Assembly (NCBI RefSeq): GCF_900104775.1
Contig: NZ_FNSA01000003.1
Location: 2,604,001-2,668,000, forward strand
Source: Tsukamurella tyrosinosolvens
GTDB lineage: Bacteria > Actinomycetota > Actinomycetes > Mycobacteriales > Mycobacteriaceae
Length of the DNA: 64,000 nt
Direction of reading: 5' to 3'
Notes under the pieces: model-generated
Database searches by the model: none
What the model saw: the letters and a program-made list of their open reading frames with translations, nothing else
What the model was told of the DNA's origin: nothing
Shown: positions 24,101 through 33,345 of the stretch, piece after piece
How the letters are laid out: each line of letters starts with the position of its first letter
Numbering within the stretch: the first letter of the stretch is position 1
Program-made: the position numbers and the translations under genes

Positions 24101-27100
24101 CTACGCCGCGGGCGGCTCCTGAGCATGCTGCTCGGCGGCGCCCATGAGTGCCGCCTGCACCATCACGTAGTCGGCTGCGTCCACGATCAGACGCCCCTGG
24201 CCGGGACGCCAGCGGTCCGGCTTGAGGTGGTACGCCTGCCGGATGGGCTGGCCGACCTGCGGTGAGGCAGCGAGCTGCAGCATCGGGGTCTGCATGGCGC
24301 CCTGGAGCGCGGCGTAGAGCGGGGCGTCGAACGACCGCTCGTAGAACTTCTGGTTGTCCGTGATGATGAAGTGGACACCGAGGTCGGCGCCGAGGGCGAG
24401 CAGTGCGGCCACCGACAGGCCTCCGACCTTGACCTCGTCGAACGGGCTCTTGTGCATGTAGCCCTCGACGAGCGCGTTGAAGTTGTCGATGAACACGTAG
24501 ACCTCGGGCCCGCGGAAGAACGTGCGGTTCTGCAGGTCGTCCGAATCGGAGTCGTCGTGCGGTCGCCGCTTGGCCATCATGCGAACGAGCGTCTGGGCGA
24601 GCTCGTCGATGTCCTCACGCGAGGTGACGTAACCCGGGCCTCGGGTGCGGACCTTGGTGACGGTGCCGTCCTGCTCGGCGCGCTCCTCGAACTTCGCCCG
24701 GCGCATGAAGCCGCGCTCGTAGAGCCGGTCGCGATCGCCGAGCAGCTGGTGCAGTGGGTCGACCACGTAGATGACGGCCTCGTCCGGGGTGTACTGCCGC
24801 ATCACGGACTCCAGAGTCGTGCGCAGGATGTTGGTGCGGCCGCTCTGCTTCTCGCCGAAGATGAGCAGGTTCTGCGAGTACCAACCGCGTGCGGGATCGA
24901 TCGTCGGCGTCGGTGCGACGGCGAGCGTGTCCATCCGGAAGCCGAGCGGCAGTAGCGTGGACAGCGGGTGCCGGTCGCGCTTGACCATCGAGGCGATGTG
25001 GTCCCACATGAAGTCGTAGTCGATGACAGCCGGCGCCGGAAGAACCGGAGGCACGGGAACGAGGTTGAGCGCCTGCGCCAGGTTGGACGCGATCTCGCGG
25101 ATCTGCGCGCCGTAGTCGCGCACCTTGAACACCGGCATGCCCTTCTTCATGCTGTCGGGCTGGATGCGGATGTTGATGGGCACGGCCGTGCGCGCCTGCT
25201 TGAGCGTGACGGTGTCGACCGAGCGGCCGGGCTGCTCCTCGCCGGGGATGAGGTCGCCAAGGGACATCCGCACCTCGGCCTTGATCCGCGCACCGCTGTA
25301 GTCCGTGTTGGGCAGGATGACGTTGCCGGGGACCTCGATCTTGTAGGTCGGAACGTTGCCCGAGCTCCCCGAGGCAGCGTTGTCCGCGGTGTAGACGATG
25401 TGCACTCCGACCTTCGCACCGGCGTCGAGCAGGGGGATGAGTCGTTCCGCGTTCTCCGCGCGATCCTCCCCGAGGAAGCCACCGATGCCGTCGATGAGAA
25501 TGACCATGTAGCCGTACGCATCGTCAGCGACCGGATCGGCCGCCTTCGACTTGAGGTAGTCGTCGACGCTGAACACCCCGCGCTCGTCCATGAGCTCGGT
25601 GCGGCGGGCGATGAGCCTGCCGGCCTCGCCCAGGATTCGGTCGGCGGTCTTGGTGTCGTTCGGCCGGGCGTACGCGGCGACGTTCGGCGCCGTGGCGATC
25701 TCGCTGAGCTTGCCGGTGCCATTGTCGATCGCCATGAAGGCGAGCCGCTGCGGTCCGTGCTGCAGGGCACCGCAGATGACCATGGTCTGCAGGAGGGTGG
25801 TGCGGCCGGACTTGGCTGCACCCGAGACGACGTAGTGCGGGGTGCTGCCGCCGAAGTTAAGCGACCACGGGAGGCGGGTGTGCTTCTCGGGGACGTCGAT
25901 GTCGCCGATCCGGATTCGCAGGCCCTCGGTCTCCCGCTCGTTCAGGTTGAGGTTGATCAGCGAGAGCGGCTCACGCAGCGAGGGCTTCCACAGATCGAGC
26001 ACGCGCTCGTCTTCGAAGCGCTCGATCTTCTCGAGGAGCACGTTGGCCATCTTGAGCCCGGTCTCCTCCCGGTTCTCCACGACCTCGCCGTCGACGATGT
26101 TCGGGGTGAAGTCCCGCGACGAGAAGAGGGAGAACGGCAGGATCGGGTCCTGGACCGGTGCGTGGTTGTCGCTGCTGAGCTCACCGGTGCTGGTGACCGT
26201 CTTCTTGACGTAGGGCGCCTCGTGATGGAACGCGGCGACCTCCACCGGCGCGGCGTCGGTGGTGAACCGGCGGAGGATCTTGCCCTTGAGGCCGCCCTTC
26301 TTGCCGACCATCGTCGCGGCGGCATCGGTGCCGATCATCACCGTCGAGTGCGTCGCGCTGTTGACCGCCAGCGAGTAGCGGAAGCTCAGGTGCTGGAGCA
26401 GGTCGCCGAGCACAGCCTGGTCGATGAACTGGCTGCACATGACCAGGTGCATTCCCAGCGAGCGGCCGACACGACCGACGCGCACGAGCAGGTCGAGGTA
26501 GCCGTGCTGCTCCTTGAGGAACTCGCCGAACTCGTCGATGATGATGATGAGGTCGGGCAGCGGGGGCCAGTCGGGGTCGTTCGGATGCTTCGCCTGCTCT
26601 TCGCGGTAGGCGAAGATGTCGTTGCAGCCCTTCTCACTGGTGATGAACTCCTCGCGCCGGGTGACCTCACCGTCGATGACAGCGCCGAGACGCTCGACCA
26701 GCTCCGCGGTCTCCTCGAGGTTCGAGATGGAGGCCACGACGTGCGGCAGCTTGTCCATTCCGAGGAACGTCGCTCCGCCCTTGAAGTCCGCGAGGATCAA
26801 CGCCACCTTGTCGGGGCCGTACATCGCGACCAGCGCGAGCACCACGGCACGGAGGAAGTAGCTCTTGCCGGAACCCGTGCGGCCGGCGATCGCACCGTGC
26901 GGCCCGTTACCGTCACGGTTCTCTTCGTAGAAGTTGAGGTAGCTCAGCTCCGGCAGCAGCTCGTCGCCGTTGCGCATGTACCCGAACGGCACTCGGATCT
27001 CGTTCGTGTAGGCGTTGGCCGCCCAGACCTTCTTGATGTCGTGGGTCTCGATGTCGGCGATCCCGAGCACCTCGAAGAAGTCCGGGATGTGGTCAGGCTT

Positions 27101-28405
27101 CTCTTCGAGGGTCGCGCCGGCGCCGTATCCGCGGGGGCGGTAGGGCTGCATCGCCTGGGCGAAGGCCTGAGCGACGGGGATGGTGACGTGGTCGGCCGCC
27201 GCGGCGTCGTACTCGTCCTTGGTGGAGACGCGGCCGTTGCGGACCAGGATGCGCGACTTCTCGTCGCTGACGAGGTCGGTGCCGTAGCGGGTGACCAGCC
27301 AGGTGATCCCCTTGACGCCGTCCGACATGTTCGCCGGCCAGCTCACGACCTGATCGGGAAGATCGACCACCACCAGGAGGTTAGGAGCGATCACGCCGGC
27401 CGGCGCCGCGCCGCCCGCGTTCGCCGCCTTGCGCGCTTCGATCTGCGAGGCGTGCTTGGCGGCGAACTCGTCGATGCTCCGCCACGCCAGCAGACGCGCG
27501 CCGACGCCCTGCTCGACGCGCGAGAGATCCTCGGTGTGAGGCAGCCACTTGAGCCACTCCCACGCCTCCGGCTCGTCGGTGATGACACCGATCTCGAGGT
27601 CGCCGGGGCGGTGGTTGAACGCGAGGGACATGAGCATCGCGCGCGCCAGTCCCATGCGGGACTCGAGGTCGTCACGGTCGCCGCGGAAGACGTACGCGGG
27701 GAACTCGTCGAGTCGGAGGTCGATCGGAGAGTTCGGGACGATCGAGAGCATGTTCATCAGGCGCTGCTGGCGCGCGAGGGTGACGCGGTCGGTCTGCTCG
27801 ACGATCACCTGCGGCGGTGCTTCCAGGCGCGGGTACATCGGGAGCACCCCGATCCCGACGCGCGTCCGCATCTGGGGGTTCGTCGTCAGTGCCTTGGCGG
27901 CGGGCTCTGCCTGCTTGTCCTTGTCCGAGACGACCGATCCCATCTTCCGGTCGGGGTCGTTGAGCACGCTCCACATCTGCTCGGACCCGACGAGCGAGAT
28001 CAGGTCGGCCGGATTCGGGTAGTTGCCGCTGCGGATTCCGTGGATCGCCTCCCCCTGCTTGTAGATCGCGATCCGCTTCTGGGCGAGCTCGTAGTCGAAG
28101 TCCTCGGTGTCGTTCTCGAGCTCCGCGAGGGGGTCGTTGCCTCCGGCGCCACCGCCGAAGCCGAGCAGCATCATCGGCAGCATCATGAGCGGCATCAGGA
28201 GCATCATCGGGTTGATGTTGCGGCCGCCGATGGTGAACATCAGGCCGTAGATGCCGATCATGCCGGCGAGCACGATCAGCGGCATCGCGCGGCGCCAGAT
28301 GGGCCGCTTGTCCGGCGGGGGCGCGGGAAGCGCGGCCGGGATCTCGATCGGCGATGCGTTCAGGGTCACCGGCTTCTTCGGGGTGACACGGAATTCGGTG
28401 TACAT
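24101..28405 (-). CDS. eccC: EccC, type VII secretion system ATPase
   Basis: 1434 aa, the usual size of one-piece EccC. Two N-terminal membrane helices (about 41-59 and 67-84) precede three FtsK/SpoIIIE-type ATPase domains. Domain 1 has GRTGSGKS near 508 and Walker B LIIIIDEFGEF; domains 2 and 3 have GAAKSGRTT near 860 and GEKQSGRTN near 1182, where Arg replaces the P-loop Lys, so only domain 1 looks fully competent. EccC recognises WXG100/LXG-type substrates and powers their export in ESX membrane complexes; on plasmids, ESX systems take part in conjugation. ATG 28405 with AGAAGGA upstream is chosen. eccB lies 13 bases upstream; no eccD, eccE, mycP or esx genes occur in the window. Confidence 0.93.
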   Translation of the reverse strand: MYTEFRVTPKKPVTLNASPIEIPAALPAPPPDKRPIWRRAMPLIVLAGMIGIYGLMFTIGGRNINPMMLLMPLMMLPMMLLGFGGGAGGNDPLAELENDTEDFDYELAQKRIAIYKQGEAIHGIRSGNYPNPADLISLVGSEQMWSVLNDPDRKMGSVVSDKDKQAEPAAKALTTNPQMRTRVGIGVLPMYPRLEAPPQVIVEQTDRVTLARQQRLMNMLSIVPNSPIDLRLDEFPAYVFRGDRDDLESRMGLARAMLMSLAFNHRPGDLEIGVITDEPEAWEWLKWLPHTEDLSRVEQGVGARLLAWRSIDEFAAKHASQIEARKAANAGGAAPAGVIAPNLLVVVDLPDQVVSWPANMSDGVKGITWLVTRYGTDLVSDEKSRILVRNGRVSTKDEYDAAAADHVTIPVAQAFAQAMQPYRPRGYGAGATLEEKPDHIPDFFEVLGIADIETHDIKKVWAANAYTNEIRVPFGYMRNGDELLPELSYLNFYEENRDGNGPHGAIAGRTGSGKSYFLRAVVLALVAMYGPDKVALILADFKGGATFLGMDKLPHVVASISNLEETAELVERLGAVIDGEVTRREEFITSEKGCNDIFAYREEQAKHPNDPDWPPLPDLIIIIDEFGEFLKEQHGYLDLLVRVGRVGRSLGMHLVMCSQFIDQAVLGDLLQHLSFRYSLAVNSATHSTVMIGTDAAATMVGKKGGLKGKILRRFTTDAAPVEVAAFHHEAPYVKKTVTSTGELSSDNHAPVQDPILPFSLFSSRDFTPNIVDGEVVENREETGLKMANVLLEKIERFEDERVLDLWKPSLREPLSLINLNLNERETEGLRIRIGDIDVPEKHTRLPWSLNFGGSTPHYVVSGAAKSGRTTLLQTMVICGALQHGPQRLAFMAIDNGTGKLSEIATAPNVAAYARPNDTKTADRILGEAGRLIARRTELMDERGVFSVDDYLKSKAADPVADDAYGYMVILIDGIGGFLGEDRAENAERLIPLLDAGAKVGVHIVYTADNAASGSSGNVPTYKIEVPGNVILPNTDYSGARIKAEVRMSLGDLIPGEEQPGRSVDTVTLKQARTAVPINIRIQPDSMKKGMPVFKVRDYGAQIREIASNLAQALNLVPVPPVLPAPAVIDYDFMWDHIASMVKRDRHPLSTLLPLGFRMDTLAVAPTPTIDPARGWYSQNLLIFGEKQSGRTNILRTTLESVMRQYTPDEAVIYVVDPLHQLLGDRDRLYERGFMRRAKFEERAEQDGTVTKVRTRGPGYVTSREDIDELAQTLVRMMAKRRPHDDSDSDDLQNRTFFRGPEVYVFIDNFNALVEGYMHKSPFDEVKVGGLSVAALLALGADLGVHFIITDNQKFYERSFDAPLYAALQGAMQTPMLQLAASPQVGQPIRQAYHLKPDRWRPGQGRLIVDAADYVMVQAALMGAAEQHAQEPPAA

Positions 28406-28418
28406 CGGAATCCTTCTG

Positions 28419-30008
28419 TCAGGGCTTGGGCGCGCCGGAGGACGGAGCGGCGGAAGGGTCGGCGGACGCATCGGCGGGCGGCGTGGCCTGGGCGGGCCGC
28501 CCCTGGTTGGTCGGGGCGAACGGCGTCTGGCGCTCGGCGACGATCGATCCGGTCTTCACCTGGGCGTTCTTGATCGACAGGCTCGGGCCCGGCGTGTACA
28601 GGCGAGCCACGGCCCACGGGATCGGAGTGGGCGTCAGGGAATCGAATCCGAGCGCCTTGACAGTGGGGTCGAAGCTCACTCCGCCCGAGCTGTTCGAGGA
28701 GACGACCGCGTCGATCGGGTAGCGCCACCCCGTCGGGTCGACCCAGACGAGCTGCTCCTGCGCGACCGAGTCGTCACCGTTGCCGACGACGCGGGCGTAG
28801 AACCCGGCGCCGGGGCGCGTCACGGTTGCCGTGGCCTGGTCGGTCGAGCCGTTGTTCGGCACGAGCGTCACCGCGGCGGTGCGTCCCGACTGAGTAAGCG
28901 GCATGCGGGGCTTGGTGAAGATCGAGGCCCGCGCAACGAGGTCGCCCCGGGTCTTGGCCCAGTTCCAGCAGATCGCAGAATCGGTGACGAGGGTGGGGAC
29001 AGAGGAGGGGAACCGTCCGTCGTCGACGAGCTTCACCCGCGGCTGCGCCTGCACGGATGCGGGGTCGTCGACCAGGCGCTGCGCCGAGCCGGTGTTGACC
29101 ATCATCTGCGCAAGCACGGGCGAGACCTGCTGGACGCCGGTCTTTCCGACGAGGTAGAAGGTGCGTCCGCCCGAGGTCGTGGTGACCGTGAGGACATCGC
29201 CGACGTTCGAGCCGGTGACCTTGGTGCTCGGCGTTCCCTGATCCGCCAGCTTCGGCGCCGTGAGCACCGGCGAAGTGCCGATCGCCGTGAGAAGCGAGGA
29301 GGAGACGGTGATGGCCGCATCGATCACTGCGGGAGTGAGTCCGAGTGCGGCCTGCGCGGCGTAGTCGTCCCTGCCGATCTCGGCGCGGGTGTCCCGGTAG
29401 ATCAGCCAGAGCTTGTCGCGATCGTTGGCGGACTTGACCAGGATGGCCCGCGAGTCTCCGAGGTCGGTGCCGCGGTCGAGCAGGTCGGTGCCGGCGATCA
29501 CGGCGGTAGTGATGTCGCCGGCCTTGACCAGGGACAGTGGAACCGCGGTATCCCGCCAGTCGCAGACGGACCAGACCGCGTCGTCGTCCGTTCGCGGCAC
29601 GAGGGTCTGCGGCCCGTTCGGAATGCCCATCGGCTCACCGGCCGGCATCGAGGACAGCGTGCTCGCGCTGATCACCTTCGCGTCGGCGGCCTTCCCGACA
29701 ATCAGGCGCGCGGAGGCCAGGTTGCTGACGGGGTGCATCGCGCCGTTGAACTGGACGAACAGGCCTCCCTCGCGGGTGATCACGATCTCCGAAAGACTTG
29801 AGTCCGGCTTCGGACTGAGCAGTCCCACCAGGAAGGCGACCAGGACCAGCAGGATCCCGAGTACGTAGCCGAAGCCCTCCCCGCTGCGGATGCGGGTCTG
29901 CGGGGAACCGAGTCCCCGCGGGTCATGCCGCGAGAGCGCTTCATCGAGGCGCAGCAGCTCGCGGATGTACCCCTTGCGGCCTCGCTTGGTTGTCAGATAC
30001 CAGGGCAC
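28419..30008 (-). CDS. eccB: EccB, type VII secretion core membrane protein
   Basis: 529 aa. Short cytoplasmic N-terminus (PWYLTTKRGRKGYIREL), a single membrane helix (about 47-66: GFGYVLGILLVLVAFLVG) and a long extracytoplasmic domain with the EccB repeat pattern (REGGLFVQFNGAMHPVSNLA, then SVCDW and later FCYWN-like Cys partner CWNWAK). Length and layout are typical of EccB, which forms the periplasmic part of the ESX core with EccC, EccD and EccE. The GTG start has a strong AAGGAGGT. First gene of the eccB-eccC operon, divergent from the XRE regulator gene at 30312. Confidence 0.88.
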   Translation of the reverse strand: MPWYLTTKRGRKGYIRELLRLDEALSRHDPRGLGSPQTRIRSGEGFGYVLGILLVLVAFLVGLLSPKPDSSLSEIVITREGGLFVQFNGAMHPVSNLASARLIVGKAADAKVISASTLSSMPAGEPMGIPNGPQTLVPRTDDDAVWSVCDWRDTAVPLSLVKAGDITTAVIAGTDLLDRGTDLGDSRAILVKSANDRDKLWLIYRDTRAEIGRDDYAAQAALGLTPAVIDAAITVSSSLLTAIGTSPVLTAPKLADQGTPSTKVTGSNVGDVLTVTTTSGGRTFYLVGKTGVQQVSPVLAQMMVNTGSAQRLVDDPASVQAQPRVKLVDDGRFPSSVPTLVTDSAICWNWAKTRGDLVARASIFTKPRMPLTQSGRTAAVTLVPNNGSTDQATATVTRPGAGFYARVVGNGDDSVAQEQLVWVDPTGWRYPIDAVVSSNSSGGVSFDPTVKALGFDSLTPTPIPWAVARLYTPGPSLSIKNAQVKTGSIVAERQTPFAPTNQGRPAQATPPADASADPSAAPSSGAPKP

Positions 30009-30186
30009 GGGCCCCTACCTCCTTCGGTGCGTCGCCGGCGAGAAGCGCCTGGCGTGTCCGTTCGCCGAGCGAGGTTGGCAGCGATCCCTTCGTCCGCGGT
30101 GGTGCGGCGCGATCTCCAACGGAGCTCGCACATGGAGGCGAGCAGTGCGCCCGAGTCGCGCGCCCGGGATACGCGCGCGCCGTTCA

Positions 30187-30236
30187 CAGGTGCTGCAGAT
30201 GTGGCCAGATGTAGCCAAGTGTCGTCAGGTGGTTCT
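30187..30236. repeat. Phased 10-bp direct repeats upstream of eccB
   Basis: CAGGTGCTGC, AGATGTGGCC, AGATGTAGCC, AAGTGTCGTC and AGGTGGTTCT lie head to tail in exact 10-base phase; the middle two differ by one base. One site per helical turn suggests cooperative binding of a regulator on one DNA face, between eccB and the XRE gene. Outer units are weak. Confidence 0.5.
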
Positions 30237-30246
30237 GTCGCACAGC

Positions 30247-30288
30247 TTGATGCGCCTCACCGCCATCGTTACTCTCTAAAACAGAGAG
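30247..30288 (+). promoter_or_regulatory. Palindromic promoter, copy 3 (XRE regulator gene)
   Basis: TTGATG (30247-30252), 17 bases, TACTCT (30270-30275), with the palindrome ctctctaaaacagagag (30272-30288) overlapping the -10. The ATG of the XRE gene follows at 30312. This places the regulator under the shared element, consistent with autoregulation (inference). Confidence 0.7.
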
Positions 30289-30311
30289 CGACGAGAAGGA
30301 GTGCGCACTAC

Positions 30312-31352
30312 ATGGCATCGCCGACATCCAGCGCCCAGAGCGCCGACACCCCTGCTGGTGGAATCGAACACCGTTCGAACGACTCGCTCGCGGCGCGGTC
30401 CGACCTGACCGCGGTCGAGCAATCCGACAGCTACATCACCGACGTGGCGCTGGGCGCCGCGATCCGCACACGCCGGCAGGCTCTGGGCGTCCGGCAACAT
30501 GCGCTGGCCAGCATCGTCGAGATCGACGAGCGGGTCTTCTCGCGCATCGAACGCGGCGAGCGACCGGTCCGCGCGACCGAGCTCCCCGAGATCGCGACCG
30601 CCCTGGGCACGACGGCGGACCAACTGATGCGCGTGGCACGGGCGATCACGCGGTACCGCGTGACCGAGCCCGAGGACGCTCGCCGGAGCGCACCACCCGA
30701 GAACGCTCCCCCGCGCCCCCGCACCTGGGACGAGCTGCACGCCGATGGCGCCTCGCAGGAGGACCTTCTCGCGGACCGGCTCGGGATGAAGTCCGCGCTG
30801 CGGCACTACCAGTCCGAGCAGGCCAACAAGGCGAAGATCGACGAAGCCCAGGCCCAGGCGGAGCAGATCGTCGAAGATGCTGCCGCCAAGGCGGAGCGCC
30901 TCGACGCCGAGGCTGCAGCCGAGCGAGACCGGATCCAGGCCGACTTCGACCGCGCCCTCGAGGTGATCCGAAGCCGCGACCCGCGGATTCCGAAGCTCCA
31001 GACGTTCGGGCAGATCGCCGAGGAAGCGGCCCGCACGATCGAGTACGCGCGCACTCGTCGGCAGACGGATCGCGACCGCCTCGAGGAGCTGACCGCCGAG
31101 CAGGCGACGCCAGCCACGATCGCGACCACCCGGGCGATGGCCGACAGCTGGGACGGCATCGAGCAGATCTCCGAGTCCTTCCGCGACTTCGTGCAGGGCA
31201 TCGATCCGCTGAGCCCGGTCGCCGAGCGCGACCTGCTCCGATTCCTCCTCGATCGCCTCGCCGAGGAAGTGAAGGGCTCCGACCGCGTCCGCCGGCAGCT
31301 GGTCTCAGCGACCATCCGGAACTTCGAAGAGGCCGTGCGCGCGGCGTTCTAG
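30312..31352 (+). CDS. XRE-family regulator with C-terminal coiled coil
   Basis: 346 aa from ATG 30312 with GAAGGAG upstream. Residues about 50-110 form a helix-turn-helix of the XRE type (ALGAAIRTRRQALGVRQHAL, then SRIERGERPVRATELPEIAT). A disordered Pro-rich linker follows, then a long charged coiled coil (about 165-260, rich in Ala, Glu and Gln) and a helical end. Its HTH is similar to that of the 92-aa protein at 49714 (both SRIERG(E/D)RP(V/L)R...ELP/A). Promoter copy 3 overlaps its own start, so it is the best candidate for the protein that reads the shared palindrome, though this is inference. The coiled coil could mediate oligomers or an anchoring role. Confidence 0.8.
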   Translation: MASPTSSAQSADTPAGGIEHRSNDSLAARSDLTAVEQSDSYITDVALGAAIRTRRQALGVRQHALASIVEIDERVFSRIERGERPVRATELPEIATALGTTADQLMRVARAITRYRVTEPEDARRSAPPENAPPRPRTWDELHADGASQEDLLADRLGMKSALRHYQSEQANKAKIDEAQAQAEQIVEDAAAKAERLDAEAAAERDRIQADFDRALEVIRSRDPRIPKLQTFGQIAEEAARTIEYARTRRQTDRDRLEELTAEQATPATIATTRAMADSWDGIEQISESFRDFVQGIDPLSPVAERDLLRFLLDRLAEEVKGSDRVRRQLVSATIRNFEEAVRAAF

Positions 31353-31434
31353 TCGCTGCTCGACTTCGCCGGCACTTCGTCGTCGTCTGGAGACTGCGTG
31401 TCTTCACGCGCGACTACGAGAACAGGAGCACCCC

Positions 31435-32172
31435 ATGTACGACGTCCACGTCATCGACGTCGATCACCCCCGCGACGCCGCCGGGCAGGTGCGTATGCGC
31501 ACCGTCGCCGACACGCTCGACACCGAGCAGCTCGCCACCGCGGCCGGCGTCCAATCGTGTGTCGATGCCCTCACGCGTGACGGATCCTGCGCCATGGCGC
31601 GCGATCTGGTCCCGGGTAGTCGCCTCTTCCGCAACACTGCGAAGGTCGCCGCGGCTCTGGAAGCGATCGGCGCGCTGGCCACCGACGCAGCCGTGTTCTG
31701 GGTCCATGACACCGCGGCCGGCGCGATGCAGGCCCACCGCCTCACCGCAGCGCAGGTCACGGACGAGCTCACCCGTCGCGGCCTCGTGCAGACGCCCCCG
31801 CTGGAGAACATCGCGGACACGGTCGCGCAGATCGCCGTGATCGCGGGAGCTCACGCTGTGAGCACCACCGCGGTCCGGGCAGCGCTTCGCGTACTGGGCG
31901 CCCTGGACGACAACGCGTGGGCGGCGCCCCCGCGGGTATCGGCGGCGGGCACGCGCATAACGCTCTCGTGGGTACGCCCGCACGGCAACGGCGCCGGGAG
32001 GTACAGCTTCACCGTCGGCGCACACGAAGCCATCCTCGCCCGCACACTGGCCGGCGGCTCGACCACGTCTGCGGTCTCGATCGCGCCCGCTGACGTGGAC
32101 ACGGTGTTCTTGCGGGCGTTCGCCGACGGAGTGTTCCCGGAGATCAGCGAAGAGGCCGACCCCGCGGCCTGA
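31435..32172 (+). CDS. Hypothetical protein
   Basis: 245 aa, soluble, Ala-rich and helical, no family recognised. It begins 82 bases after the XRE stop and is probably in the same transcript. RITLSWVRPHGNGAGRYSF near residue 180 is a beta segment in an otherwise helical protein. Promoter copy 4 lies 30 bases beyond its stop. Confidence 0.55.
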   Translation: MYDVHVIDVDHPRDAAGQVRMRTVADTLDTEQLATAAGVQSCVDALTRDGSCAMARDLVPGSRLFRNTAKVAAALEAIGALATDAAVFWVHDTAAGAMQAHRLTAAQVTDELTRRGLVQTPPLENIADTVAQIAVIAGAHAVSTTAVRAALRVLGALDDNAWAAPPRVSAAGTRITLSWVRPHGNGAGRYSFTVGAHEAILARTLAGGSTTSAVSIAPADVDTVFLRAFADGVFPEISEEADPAA

Positions 32173-32201
32173 CCCGGTAGGCACTCCGGCGCCTTCGCGA
32201 C

Positions 32202-32244
32202 TGGCGCATCTCGCCACCTTGCTCTACTCTCTATTTTAGAGAGT
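32202..32244 (+). promoter_or_regulatory. Palindromic promoter, copy 4 (small-gene operon)
   Basis: TGGCGC (32202-32207), 17 bases, TACTCT (32225-32230), overlapped by the perfect palindrome actctctattttagagagt (32226-32244; 8-bp arms, 3-base centre). This is the best copy of the six. The operon from 32303 follows. Copy 5 shares an extended context (ttgctctactctctatttt). Confidence 0.75.
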
Positions 32245-32302
32245 ACGAGTGTGCGTGGCACAGGTAGCCGGCGCACCTGCGAGATTCGACCGGAGGCAAG
32301 CG

Positions 32303-32773
32303 ATGTGCACCGAACACCCGGAAACGCGGGTCTACACACTCGACCCCGACGACCAGGGTTACGGCGACGGCTATCGCTTCGCTGCGCACGTCGCAGGCGA
32401 CGGAGGCTGCTCCACGTCCTGGCACTTCACCGAGAAGGCGGCGAGCATCGAACTGGCCGCCCGCCTCGAGATCATCGCGCGGGCGTGGGACGAGAAGCTC
32501 GCATGGCACGCGGCCGGCGACCGTACTCCCGACGGCGGATACGTGCTGCGGGTGGACGGCGAGCACTTCGTCGCCAGCTACCTCGGCGTTGACCCGGCCG
32601 TCCACGAACACCACCTCTTCGTCGGATTCGGCGGACGCCACTTCCAGTGGCGCGACCTGGAGACCGGCGTGGTCCGCGCCAGCAACGACGTCTGGAAGCA
32701 GGGTTCCATCCCCGACGCCCTTCGACATCAGCTACCTGACAACGCATCGTGGGTCGAGGAGGCGGCAGCGTGA
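32303..32773 (+). CDS. Hypothetical protein
   Basis: 156 aa; ATG 32303 chosen for GGAGG 7 bases upstream (a GTG at 32249 is in frame but lies near the transcription start). Acidic with several His and Trp; VLRVDGEHFVASYLGV and HHLFVGFGGRHFQWRD suggest a beta sandwich. No family recognised. First gene of the promoter-4 operon. Confidence 0.55.
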   Translation: MCTEHPETRVYTLDPDDQGYGDGYRFAAHVAGDGGCSTSWHFTEKAASIELAARLEIIARAWDEKLAWHAAGDRTPDGGYVLRVDGEHFVASYLGVDPAVHEHHLFVGFGGRHFQWRDLETGVVRASNDVWKQGSIPDALRHQLPDNASWVEEAAA

Positions 32774-33342
32774 CCGACAACAACCCCATCTCAGAGACCA
32801 CCGCCCGCGTCGGCGAGCACACCGCGACGGTGCGAGTGCTCGACACCGGATCCGTGAAGCTGACCCCGCGCATGGCAGCTCAGCTCGACAAGGTCCGTCT
32901 GGATGAGCTCGAGGCCTTCGGCCGGCTGGACGTCTACCGGCACACCTCGAGCGTGTACGGGCCCGGACAGTACGGGTACGTCACCGTTCTCGTCGGTCGA
33001 GACAAGCGCGGCGACCTCGCGATCGCCAATCTCCCTCGCGTTGGCGCGGCCCCGATGCTGCACTCACCCCGGAACAGTCCCATGCCGCGCTTGGGTCGCG
33101 AGAAGCGCAGTCAGTATGTCGGGCCGGATCTGGCGCCGGTGCGTGCTCTGTTCGAGGGCAGGTCCTGCTATCTCGAGCCGGGAGGCTACGGCGCGGTCGA
33201 GGACGGCTCTCTCGCGGTCGGCGAGCTCGACCCGAACGGCAACGAGGAGCTCTTCCGTGGGCAGATCGCAGAACACGACCGGTGCGACGCACACCTGAAG
33301 GAGCTGCTCGAGCTCCCCCGAATCCTGCTGCGAGAGGACTGA
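32770..33342 (+). CDS. Hypothetical protein
   Basis: 190 aa from a GTG overlapping the previous stop. N-terminal segment (HTATVRVLDTGSVKLTPRMA) and a later GQYGYVTVLVGRDKRGDLAI are strand-rich. No family recognised and no membrane segment. Followed by 3 bases and the next GTG gene. Confidence 0.55.
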   Translation: MTDNNPISETTARVGEHTATVRVLDTGSVKLTPRMAAQLDKVRLDELEAFGRLDVYRHTSSVYGPGQYGYVTVLVGRDKRGDLAIANLPRVGAAPMLHSPRNSPMPRLGREKRSQYVGPDLAPVRALFEGRSCYLEPGGYGAVEDGSLAVGELDPNGNEELFRGQIAEHDRCDAHLKELLELPRILLRED

Positions 33343-33345
33343 CGC

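Larger units (their letters stand above)
30009..30311. other. Divergent intergenic region between eccB and the XRE gene
   Basis: 303 bases without a credible gene. It holds phased 10-bp direct repeats (30187-30236), promoter copy 3 for the plus-strand XRE gene, and must contain the eccB promoter, for which no clear -35/-10 is seen near 30030-30180. Confidence 0.5.

Noticed and set aside
24968-28573. A 1201-codon open frame on the plus strand across eccC
   Set aside because: It is the antisense shadow of a high-GC gene: Arg-, Val- and Asp-rich with no domain motifs, while the minus-strand frame encodes an unmistakable EccC.
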